DNA from: Planctomycetia bacterium
GTDB lineage: Bacteria > Planctomycetota > Planctomycetia > Gemmatales > Gemmataceae
Assembly: GCA_005772955.1 (NCBI GenBank)
Contig: SXID01000113.1
Coordinates: forward strand, 1-45,504
Length of the DNA: 45,504 bases
Direction: 5' to 3'
Shown piece after piece: positions 16,435 to 23,123 of the stretch (positions are counted from its first letter, which is position 1; each line of letters starts with the position of its first letter). Under the pieces are notes generated by a model. The model was not told the origin of the DNA. It was given only the letters and a program-made list of their open reading frames with translations, and ran no database searches. A program made the translations under genes and the position numbers.

Positions 16435-16528
16435 TGCGGTTGATCCCATGTTAAGCGTCCGCCCCGGAGGGGCGGTTGCGACACGCGCCGTTGTAGCGTC
16501 GCGCGAAAACCCCTCACGAGCTACCAGA

Positions 16529-17923
16529 ATGCCCAACGCGACGTTCACGCTGCGGTCGCCGATGCCGGCGTCGGCCGAAGAATTGTATGCGTGGCACGCG
16601 CGCCCGCTCGCGTTCCGCCGGCTCACGCCACCGTGGGAAGACACGCGGGTCGTGACGCAGGAAGGCACGTTCGGCACGGACGGCTTCCGAGCCACGGTGC
16701 GAACGCACGTCGTAGGCCCGCTCAACGGAACGTGGGTCGCGGAAATGTACGACTTCCAACCCGGTCGCCGGTTTCAGGATCGCGAGTTGAAAGGACCATT
16801 CGCGTTCTTCAACCACACGCACGACTTCATTCCCAACCCGCCAACGACTTCGTTCCTCGAAGACCATATCGAATACCGGGCGCCGTTCGGAATACCGGGG
16901 CGCGTGTTCGGGAACGGCATCGTTCGCAAGCGACTCACGAAGGTGTTCGCGTACCGGCACTTTATTACGGCAAGCGACCTCGCAAGGCACGCGAAGTTCG
17001 CCCACAAGCCGCGGCTCACGGTCGCGGTCACCGGCTCGCGCGGGCTGATCGGCTCCGAACTCGTGCCGTTCCTCACAACCGGTGGGCACAAGGTCGTTCG
17101 CCTGCTCACCGGCAACGCGACGCCGCCCTACGACGACGGTACGAAGTGGGTAGGGTGGAACCCGAATGCACCGATTGATCCCGCAACGCTCGAAGGTGTG
17201 GACGCGGTGATTCACCTCGCAGGTGACGGCGTGGCCGGAAGTCGGTGGAACGCTGCGAAGAAACAAAAAATACTCGCCAGCCGCACCGGACCGACGCGAG
17301 CCGTCGCGCAGTCGATCGCATCGCTCCCTGTGGAGCGAAGACCGAAGGTGTTCGTGTGCGCGTCCGCGATCGGCTTCTACGGGAATCGCGGCGCCGAAGA
17401 ACTGACCGAGGATTCGGCCGCGGGCACAGGGTTCTTCCCGGACGTGGTGAAGGCATGGGAGGACGCGTGCGCCCCGGCACGCGACGCGGGTGTTCGCACC
17501 GCGAACATGCGGCTCGGGATCGTACTCACGCCGAAGGGCGGCGCGCTCGGCAAGCAACTTTTCGCGTTCAAGGCGGGTCTGGGCGCAACCCTCGGAAGCG
17601 GCGAACAGTGGACGCCGTGGATCACAATCCACGACACGGTCGGCGCGATCTATCAGGCGCTGATGTCGGACGCGGTCAGCGGCCCGGTGAACACCGTGGG
17701 GCCGAACCCGGTGACGAACCACGCGTTCACGAAGGCACTGGGTCGCGTGTTGCGGCGTCCGGCTTTCATGTGGCTCCCGCGAACTGCGCTGCGCGTCATG
17801 TTGGGCGAGATCGCGGACGAGGCGATACTCGCGAGCATGAAGGTGCGCCCCGCGAAGTTGCTCGCGACCGGCTTCGCGTTCGACCACGCGGACCTGGAAC
17901 CCGCGTTGCGGTTCTTGACTTGA
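16529..17923 (+). CDS. SRPBCC domain fused to TIGR01777-family NAD(P)-dependent epimerase
   Basis: A 464-residue cytoplasmic protein. Residues 1-150 look like an SRPBCC/cyclase-dehydrase ligand-binding fold (FTLRSPMPASAEELYAWHARP at the start, then a conserved FxDRELKGPFAFFNHTHDF). Residues from about 165 form a Rossmann SDR domain with the NAD(P) motif VTGSRGLIGSELV. CASAIGFYGNRG holds the tyrosine of the active site region. The last 50 residues match the DUF1731 end of this family (RPAFMWLPRTALRVMLGEIADE). The family includes plant and cyanobacterial cell-division or lipid-related proteins, but its substrate is not known. The fused front end is found in several phyla and is thought to bring a hydrophobic ligand. 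The start at 16529 is the first ATG before the SRPBCC fold. Confidence 0.9.
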   Translation: MPNATFTLRSPMPASAEELYAWHARPLAFRRLTPPWEDTRVVTQEGTFGTDGFRATVRTHVVGPLNGTWVAEMYDFQPGRRFQDRELKGPFAFFNHTHDFIPNPPTTSFLEDHIEYRAPFGIPGRVFGNGIVRKRLTKVFAYRHFITASDLARHAKFAHKPRLTVAVTGSRGLIGSELVPFLTTGGHKVVRLLTGNATPPYDDGTKWVGWNPNAPIDPATLEGVDAVIHLAGDGVAGSRWNAAKKQKILASRTGPTRAVAQSIASLPVERRPKVFVCASAIGFYGNRGAEELTEDSAAGTGFFPDVVKAWEDACAPARDAGVRTANMRLGIVLTPKGGALGKQLFAFKAGLGATLGSGEQWTPWITIHDTVGAIYQALMSDAVSGPVNTVGPNPVTNHAFTKALGRVLRRPAFMWLPRTALRVMLGEIADEAILASMKVRPAKLLATGFAFDHADLEPALRFLT

Positions 17924-17976
17924 GTCGCTTTCGCGCTCCGCTGCGCGTTGCGGCTACGCGACATTTCACTGGCCCG

Positions 17977-18005
17977 TTGCTTCCACACGTCGCTCGCCGC
18001 ATAAT
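17977..18005 (+). promoter_or_regulatory. Probable sigma-70-type promoter of the FG-GAP gene
   Basis: TTGCTT (17977-17982) and CATAAT (18000-18005) are separated by exactly 17 bases. The start codon follows 41 bases later. This is a good match to the vegetative consensus. Confidence 0.55.
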
Positions 18006-18046
18006 CCACATCACTGCCCACTCTCCTCGTAAGGAACCTCTCTACC

Positions 18047-19339
18047 ATGCGCCGCCTCGTACCCGTCGGATTACTCATCGCGTTCGGCTTCGCAATCGCG
18101 ATCTCGCCCTCAACGGCCGCGGCGCCCAAGGCCGATGACGTGAAAATCACCTGGAAGAAGACCGTTCTCGACACGAAGTTCCGCTCCGAAGGCGTGGCCA
18201 TCGCGGACGTGAACAAGGACGGCAAGATCGACGTGCTCAACGGCGAGTACTGGTACGAGGCGCCCGACTGGAAGGCGCACGAACTGCAACCGTACAAGGA
18301 CCACAAAGACGGTCTCAGCAACTACAGCCGCGTGTTCGCGTGCTGGACCGATGACTTCAACGCCGATGGCTTCCTCGATCTCATCGTGATCGACTTCCCC
18401 GGCGCGCCGTGCTACTGGATGGAAAACCCCAAAGGCAAATCGACCGGTGAGGACGGCAAACCGCTGCACTGGAAGAAGCACATCATCTGGCACTCGGCCT
18501 GCAACGAAACGCCGATCTACACGGACCTCGTCGAGAAGGGCAAGCGAGTCCTGTTGATGGGCTTCCAGCCGCAGGGCAAGGGAAATGAAGGCCAGATGGC
18601 GTACTTCACCCCGAACCCGAAAGACCCGACGGCCCTTTGGGAGATGCACCCGATCAGCGTGCCGAGTACGCCAGCCAAACTGGAGAACGGTAAGGAAGTG
18701 CCCGGCACCCGCAAAGAGATTCCTGGCACGCAACGGTTCAGCCACGGCCTCGGCACCGGTGACATCAACGGCGACGGCAAGGCCGACGTCATCAGCACCG
18801 GCGGTTGGTGGGAACAACCGGCGAAGGCCGACGGCAAGACCGCGTGGAAGTTCCACCCGGCCAACCTCGGCGAAGCGGCGGCCGATATGTACGCCTACGA
18901 CATGGACGGCGACGGCAAGGCCGACGTCATCAGTTCTTCGGCGCACAAGTTCGGCATCTGGTATCACAAGCAGCGCCCGGCCGACAAGGACGGGAACCCG
19001 ACGTTTCAGAAGGTCGATCTGTTCCCGAAGTTGGTGAGCGAATCGCACGCGGCGCACTTCAAGGACATCGACGGTGACGGCCGCCCGGACTTCATCACCG
19101 GCAAGCGCTGGTGGAGCCACGGTAAATCCGAACCGGGTTCCGACGGCCCGGCCGCGATCTACTGGCTCAAGAACACGAAGGGCGCCGACGGCATCGTGAC
19201 GTTCACGCCGACGACCATCGACGAGGACAGCGGCATCGGCACGCAGTTCGAGGTCGCGGACATCAACGGCGACGGACTGCTCGACGTGATCTCGTCGAAC
19301 AAGAAGGGCGTTCGCGTCATCGTGCAGCAGCGGAAGTGA
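18047..19339 (+). CDS. Secreted FG-GAP/VCBS calcium-binding propeller protein
   Basis: A 430-residue exported protein with a signal peptide (about 1-25, cleavage near AAA). It carries six calcium-binding loops of the DxDxDGxxD type: DVNKDGKID (54-62), DFNADGFLD, DINGDGKAD, DMDGDGKAD, DIDGDGRPD and DINGDGLLD. Spaced along the chain, these indicate an integrin-like beta-propeller of FG-GAP repeats. Proteins of this kind bind calcium and act at the cell surface or in the periplasm; a partner or ligand is unknown. It has its own promoter candidate and is followed by a hairpin at 19364-19392. Confidence 0.9.
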   Translation: MRRLVPVGLLIAFGFAIAISPSTAAAPKADDVKITWKKTVLDTKFRSEGVAIADVNKDGKIDVLNGEYWYEAPDWKAHELQPYKDHKDGLSNYSRVFACWTDDFNADGFLDLIVIDFPGAPCYWMENPKGKSTGEDGKPLHWKKHIIWHSACNETPIYTDLVEKGKRVLLMGFQPQGKGNEGQMAYFTPNPKDPTALWEMHPISVPSTPAKLENGKEVPGTRKEIPGTQRFSHGLGTGDINGDGKADVISTGGWWEQPAKADGKTAWKFHPANLGEAAADMYAYDMDGDGKADVISSSAHKFGIWYHKQRPADKDGNPTFQKVDLFPKLVSESHAAHFKDIDGDGRPDFITGKRWWSHGKSEPGSDGPAAIYWLKNTKGADGIVTFTPTTIDEDSGIGTQFEVADINGDGLLDVISSNKKGVRVIVQQRK

Positions 19340-19363
19340 GGTTCGCGCGGCAGTTTTGACGAA

Positions 19364-19392
19364 CGGCGCGAGTCCGCAGCGGGCTCGCGCCG
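19364..19392 (+). terminator. Hairpin after the FG-GAP gene
   Basis: CGGCGCGAG at 19364-19372 pairs with CTCGCGCCG at 19384-19392 around an 11-base loop. It lies 25 bases after the stop. A short T run follows a few bases later. Confidence 0.55.
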
Positions 19393-19414
19393 TGCCGTTT
19401 GCCCCGGAGGTTCC

Positions 19415-20305
19415 ATGAGTCACACGTTTTCCGTCGCAGCGCCGAAACCCCCTGATTACAAGAAGTTGATGAAGGCGCTGCCCTTTGATGACGTGCTCCC
19501 GGAAGGCGATCAGGAGGAACCCACCCGCGGGCCGTGGCCGGAGGGCATCCGCCACTATTACCGCGACGGCCTCTCCACGCGCGGCGCCGAGGTGAGCTGG
19601 GAAGATAAGGTGTTCGCTGTGCGGATCAACACGCTCGCGGCACCGGAAGACTACGACCTGGCCATGCACTTCATCGAACAGGCCGCGAAACTCCTCAAAG
19701 TCCCGATCGACCCCGAAGGCGGAGAAACCATCCCGGCCGACCAACTCCGTGACGAGTACGACACGGAGTGGGTGCGGCAGACCAACGAGGTCGGGCTGGC
19801 AACCGTCGGCGCACTGATCGCCGGCGACGACCACGATTCGATTCAGCTCGGCGGCGTGATTCGCTCCGTTCACATCGGCCCACGCGTCTGGGGCGAACTA
19901 ACCAAGGCCGGGCCGAAAGGCAAGATGCTCGACCGGTTGGTGGAGTTCATGCGACGCGTGCAGTACGTGAACGCGGAGGAAGATTACTTCGCCGCCAATG
20001 TCATGACCCTGAATCGCCAGAACAAGGGCAAAGGCAAGGGCAAAGATAAGGACAAGGAAGTCACGGTCGCGGCCTTCGGACCGGGTGTACGCTACCTGTT
20101 CCCCTCGGTGGAGTACCTCGTGGTCGTGGGTCAGGAGGAGGGCGATCCAATCTTGTTCGTTCCGTCCAAGAAGTTGCCCGAACTGCTCAAGAGCTACGAG
20201 TGGGAATGGCTGGACGAGGAACAGACGCTCGTCGAACCGGTGCCCGAAGCAGAGTGGGGAAAGTTCCGCAAGCGAGCCCAGAAACTGTCCGTTCCGGCGC
20301 CGTGA
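19415..20305 (+). CDS. Conserved-looking protein of unknown function
   Basis: A 296-residue cytoplasmic protein that I do not recognise. No signal peptide or membrane segment is visible. It is acidic overall, with many aromatic residues (SYEWEWLDEEQTL near the end) and a Gly/Lys-rich linker (about 202-214) that separates two halves. The codon use, a strong GGAGG six bases before the ATG, and the lack of internal disorder elsewhere make it a real gene. It lies between the FG-GAP gene and ilvN on the same strand, but the 72-base gap before ilvN and the hairpin before it argue for separate expression. Confidence 0.8.
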   Translation: MSHTFSVAAPKPPDYKKLMKALPFDDVLPEGDQEEPTRGPWPEGIRHYYRDGLSTRGAEVSWEDKVFAVRINTLAAPEDYDLAMHFIEQAAKLLKVPIDPEGGETIPADQLRDEYDTEWVRQTNEVGLATVGALIAGDDHDSIQLGGVIRSVHIGPRVWGELTKAGPKGKMLDRLVEFMRRVQYVNAEEDYFAANVMTLNRQNKGKGKGKDKDKEVTVAAFGPGVRYLFPSVEYLVVVGQEEGDPILFVPSKKLPELLKSYEWEWLDEEQTLVEPVPEAEWGKFRKRAQKLSVPAP

Positions 20306-20348
20306 CCGTGCGCACGTTGAACCGGCCCGGCCTGTCCCTATCATCAAC

Positions 20349-20368
20349 CCCGATCCTTCCTGATCGGG
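20349..20368 (+). promoter_or_regulatory. Hairpin in the ilvN leader
   Basis: CCCGATC (20349-20355) pairs with GATCGGG (20362-20368) around a 6-base loop, ending 9 bases before the ilvN ATG. The usual Shine-Dalgarno position is taken by the hairpin and no other is visible. It could end the upstream transcript or affect ilvN translation. Confidence 0.45.
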
Positions 20369-20377
20369 TATTCACCA

Positions 20378-20884
20378 ATGCGGCATGTGCTTTCCGCTCT
20401 CGTGCAGAACCAACCGGGCGTCCTGGCGACCGTCGCCGGGATGCTCCATTCACGCGGGTTCAACATCGACAGTCTTGCCGTCGGCGAGACCGAGACACAC
20501 AACCTCTCGCGCATGACGTTCGTCGTCAACGGCGACGACACCGTTCTCGATCAGGTGCGGAAGCAACTCGACAAGATCGTCACCGTTGTTCGCGTGGACG
20601 ACATCAGCTCGGAGAACTTCGTCGAACGCGACCTGATGATTATCAAGGTGAGGTGCGCGTCTGCGCAGCGCCCGGAGGTGTTCCAACTGTCCGAGAGCTT
20701 CCGCGGTCGGGTGGTGGACATCCAGCACGACAACGTGATGATCGAAATCAGCGGTACCGAGGGGAAGGTCGAAGCGTTCATCGAACTGATGCGGCCCTAC
20801 GGCATCCTGGAACTGGCCCGCACGGGGCGCATCGCGCTGGTCCGCGGCGCGGCGAAGCCGGCGGTCGCGGCGGAGGGCACCTGA
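20378..20884 (+). CDS. ilvN: Acetolactate synthase small (regulatory) subunit
   Basis: A 168-residue protein with the ACT domain of acetolactate synthase regulatory subunits at the N-terminus (VQNQPGVLATVAGMLHSRGFNIDSLAVGETE, residues 9-39) and the C-terminal ALS_ss_C region. The ACT domain binds valine to give feedback control; the protein joins the catalytic subunit (IlvB) in the first step of branched-chain amino acid synthesis. Length matches the usual 160-170. ilvB and ilvC are not in the window, although they often flank it in other bacteria. Its stop overlaps the start of the next gene (ATGA), so the two are translationally coupled. Confidence 0.96.
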   Translation: MRHVLSALVQNQPGVLATVAGMLHSRGFNIDSLAVGETETHNLSRMTFVVNGDDTVLDQVRKQLDKIVTVVRVDDISSENFVERDLMIIKVRCASAQRPEVFQLSESFRGRVVDIQHDNVMIEISGTEGKVEAFIELMRPYGILELARTGRIALVRGAAKPAVAAEGT

Positions 20885-21189
20885 TGAGTACCGCGCCCGA
20901 GAAGATTGTGCTACCCACGCGCCGGCTCGACCCGGCCGTGGTGGAACTGCTCCGCGCGCTGAAGCCCGGCGACAAGGTCAAGATCACGCAGACGGTGCGT
21001 GTGGGTGCGAAGAAGTGGACCGCCGAAGCGACGGGCGAGTTCCGCGGCCTCGCGTATCTGCAAACTGGCGTCACTACGGAACGTGTCAAGGAAGACGATC
21101 TGGTGGTGCCCGTCGTCCGCTTCACCAAGCCCAACGGCGAACTCACCTCGATCAGCCTCGACGAGCACACCAAGGTCGAACGCGGTTGA
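20884..21189 (+). CDS. Small protein coupled to ilvN, unknown function
   Basis: A 101-residue protein that overlaps the ilvN stop by one base (TGATG). No known domain is recognised. The sequence is beta-rich (DKVKITQTVRVGAKKWTAEATGEF, then TKPNGELTSISLDEHTKVE), suggesting a small barrel or SH3-like fold. It has no signal peptide or membrane segment. GGAGG lies about 10 bases before its ATG. The overlap implies co-translation with ilvN, so a link to branched-chain amino acid synthesis is possible, but this is only context. Confidence 0.8.
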   Translation: MSTAPEKIVLPTRRLDPAVVELLRALKPGDKVKITQTVRVGAKKWTAEATGEFRGLAYLQTGVTTERVKEDDLVVPVVRFTKPNGELTSISLDEHTKVERG

Positions 21190-21195
21190 AGTGTA

Positions 21196-21261
21196 TTTGA
21201 CGAGCCGGAAGCGAAAGTGACGGACAACCTCGTCCGTCACTTTCGCTTCCGGCTCGTCAAA
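21196..21261. terminator. Perfect 30-bp inverted repeat, GACGAGCCG family
   Basis: The arms 21196-21225 and 21232-21261 are perfectly complementary over 30 bp around the loop AACCTC. It lies between the plus-strand stop at 21189 and the minus-strand stop at 21273, so it can serve both. Its edge TTTGACGAGCCGGAAGCG matches the hairpin at 14875-14934, with two internal differences changed in both arms. Confidence 0.85.
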
Positions 21262-21272
21262 TGTAACCAACC

Positions 21273-21688
21273 TTACTTCGCTTTGATCGGTTCCGTGCGG
21301 AACGGCTTCTTGGCCTTGTAGAGTTGCAACCGCTTCTGGGCGTCGTCGCCGTACTTCTCCGCGACGGCAAAGAAGCAGTGCGCCTCGCGGAACGCGGCGT
21401 TCGGGCGCGTCGCCCGCAGCCCCGCCGAGTTGTTCAGCGCCAGCACATCGTTCGGGTACATTGCGAGCAGCGCCGCGTAACCGGCTTGCCGTCATCGCCC
21501 GGCGGGGCGTCGAACGGCTTTTCGCCGTACACCCCGAACGGGTCCGACTTCTTCGGCAGCACGGTCTTGCCGACCCACGGCTTGTTGTCGCCCTTGGGCA
21601 CCGGTGCGGCCGATGCACCGAGCAACCCGGTGGTGACGGCCAGTCCGGTGGCGATCGCCGCGCGGCGCGAGAGCGGTGGCGTGGGCAT
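21273..21688 (-). pseudogene. Decayed gene for a Tat-type secreted protein with TPR-like end
   Basis: Two frames on the minus strand look like parts of one gene. The first (from ATG at 21688) encodes a twin-arginine-like leader (MPTPPLSRRAAIATGLAVTT) and then a short polar stretch (VGKTVLPKKSDPFGVYGEKP). It runs out of frame near 21480. The second frame, open up to the stop at 21273, starts with RQAGYAALLAMYPNDVLALNN, a TPR helix pair, and ends with KRLQLYKAKKPFRTE. The total length (416 bases) is not a multiple of three. Proteins I recall with these two ends are several hundred residues longer, so internal deletion as well as frameshift is likely. A sequencing error alone would not explain the missing middle. 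Confidence 0.6.
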
Positions 21689-21730
21689 TCTCCTACGGTG
21701 TTGTTCTTCTCTCACTCGCACTCACGCCCG

Positions 21731-22555
21731 CTATTTCTTCTCGTCTTTCAGGTACGCATCGTGGAACGTGCGAATCGCATCCGCGAGGTCTGTCGCCGTG
21801 GTCGTGTACTTGTCCTTCGCACGCAGGTTGGAGCCGAGTTCGACCTGGATCGTGTCGATCGCGAACGCGGTGTGGCTGCCGTAGGTCGCGACGATGTACC
21901 CGCCGGTAAACTGCGCCTCTTCCTTCGCGGTTTCAGCCGCGTCAGTCGGCGGCATGATTTTGTACCCGAGTTTCTCCATGCGGCCGAGGATGCTGTTCTG
22001 TCCGCGGATCGCGGGCATCCCGTTGCGGTCCTTGAGCAACTTCACGGTCTTGAGGTTCTGCGTACCGCGACAGATCGCGCCCGTGAACGCGGCCTGCCCG
22101 TGGATGTCGAGGAGGATGCCGCGTCCGTGCTTCTCCTTGACGGCCTTGCAGGCGGCCGCGAGCGGGTCGTGGTACGCGTCATAGTAGGGCTTGGCCTTGT
22201 CGCTCTCGTAGCCCTGTTCGCGCGACCGGTTCACGTCGAGGTACTTGCGCTCAAACCGCGCGATGACGACCCACGGCTTGGCACCAAGCAACTTCTCGAT
22301 CTCGGTCACGAGCTTTTCGACGAGTTCGGCGGTGTTCTCGTCGCGCACAGTTTGGAAATTGGTGAGGCCAGTGCCGACGCGTTCGGGCACATCGGGGACT
22401 TTCTTGCGCCCGCCGTGGGGAGCCGAGATGATGATCGGCAGCGTGCCCTTCTGCACCGTGACGAAGTCTTCAGGCTTGGGCGCATCCGGCGCCGCAGGTG
22501 CGAGTGCGATGAACGCGAAGAAGACGAAAGCGAGCGCGACGAACGGCCGGGGCAT
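21731..22555 (-). CDS. Secreted N-formylglutamate amidohydrolase-like protein
   Basis: A 274-residue member of the FGase (HutG-type) superfamily with a signal peptide (about 1-21). Motifs of this fold are present: SAPHGG with H47, YLDVNR (N109, R110), and LLDIHG with D150 and H152, plus QVELGS near the end. Zinc-dependent N-formylglutamate amidohydrolases release formate and glutamate at the end of one histidine degradation route. That enzyme is cytoplasmic, while this one should be exported, so its substrate is probably something else, perhaps a peptide or peptidoglycan fragment. hutH is in the window but not adjacent. AAAGG about 9 bases upstream supports the start. Confidence 0.85.
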   Translation of the reverse strand: MPRPFVALAFVFFAFIALAPAAPDAPKPEDFVTVQKGTLPIIISAPHGGRKKVPDVPERVGTGLTNFQTVRDENTAELVEKLVTEIEKLLGAKPWVVIARFERKYLDVNRSREQGYESDKAKPYYDAYHDPLAAACKAVKEKHGRGILLDIHGQAAFTGAICRGTQNLKTVKLLKDRNGMPAIRGQNSILGRMEKLGYKIMPPTDAAETAKEEAQFTGGYIVATYGSHTAFAIDTIQVELGSNLRAKDKYTTTATDLADAIRTFHDAYLKDEKK

Positions 22556-22570
22556 GGGAATGCCTTTCGG

Positions 22571-22849
22571 TCAGTTACCGGTCACGGCCGGGCGACCGGT
22601 CGCGGTACTCCAACAGGTCAGTACTCGTACCTGCTGGTCGGCAGCGATCACCTCAAACTCGACGCCGAGCGGAGGGCGAATGTACTCGTACACCGTGTCG
22701 AACAGCGGCGCTCCGGCGGTGTGCGGGCGGGCCGCGAGTTCCGGATCGATCGCGCGCGCGGCGGTCATCGGGCCGCGAATCGAAGCCGCCAGCCAAAGGG
22801 TGTTCAACTGCACGACCGCCAGCGGCGTCCAGATGACCCGGTAGTTCAT
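22571..22849 (-). CDS. RelE/ParE-like toxin
   Basis: A 92-residue protein with the typical start of ParE/RelE-fold toxins (MNYRVIWTPLAVVQLNTLWL) and the C-terminal pattern FEVIAADQQVRVLTCW, which matches the last strands of the fold. Such toxins cleave mRNA at the ribosome or poison gyrase; which applies cannot be told from sequence. Its ATG overlaps the stop of the upstream gene by four bases (ATGA), as in many toxin-antitoxin pairs. The helical region AARAIDPELAARPHTAG is charged and fits a planctomycete subgroup of the family. Confidence 0.8.
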   Translation of the reverse strand: MNYRVIWTPLAVVQLNTLWLAASIRGPMTAARAIDPELAARPHTAGAPLFDTVYEYIRPPLGVEFEVIAADQQVRVLTCWSTATGRPAVTGN

Positions 22850-23097
22850 ACCGCGCCTTTCTGCTCGTCGAGCCGCCGGAGTCGCTCGAGGACTTCTGCT
22901 ATGGAAAGGCCTCGCTCCGAGTGCTCTCGGGCCTCGGCACGCGCGGCTTCCAGTTCCTCGCGGGTGTACGGCGAGTGCGGGAACCGGACCGGTTCGCAGA
23001 CCGCGATCACGGTTCCCTTGTCGTCCACAATGTTCACCGGGCCGTCGGCCGCAGCCAACTGCTTCGTCATCTCTTCGTTGGCGAGAATATGGGTCAT
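22846..23097 (-). CDS. Antitoxin of the RelE/ParE-like pair
   Basis: An 83-residue acidic protein encoded directly before the toxin and overlapping it by four bases. The N-terminal part (MTHILANEEMTKQLAAADGPVNIVDDKGTVIAVCEP) has a short beta-rich, Phd-like look. The C-terminal half is a charged helix (YTREELEAARAEAREHSERG) typical of the toxin-wrapping part. I chose the start at 23097, with GAGGATCG about 8 bases upstream. It begins 26 bases after the leuC stop on the same strand, so the pair may be read through from leuC. It should bind the toxin and repress its own operon. Confidence 0.78.
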   Translation of the reverse strand: MTHILANEEMTKQLAAADGPVNIVDDKGTVIAVCEPVRFPHSPYTREELEAARAEAREHSERGLSIAEVLERLRRLDEQKGAV

Positions 23098-23123
23098 CGC
23101 TCGATCCTCTTCGGTTCGTTCCA

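Noticed and set aside
16415-16528. A start for the TIGR01777 gene at 16415
   Set aside because: It overlaps the start of hutH on the other strand and adds unrelated residues before the SRPBCC fold.
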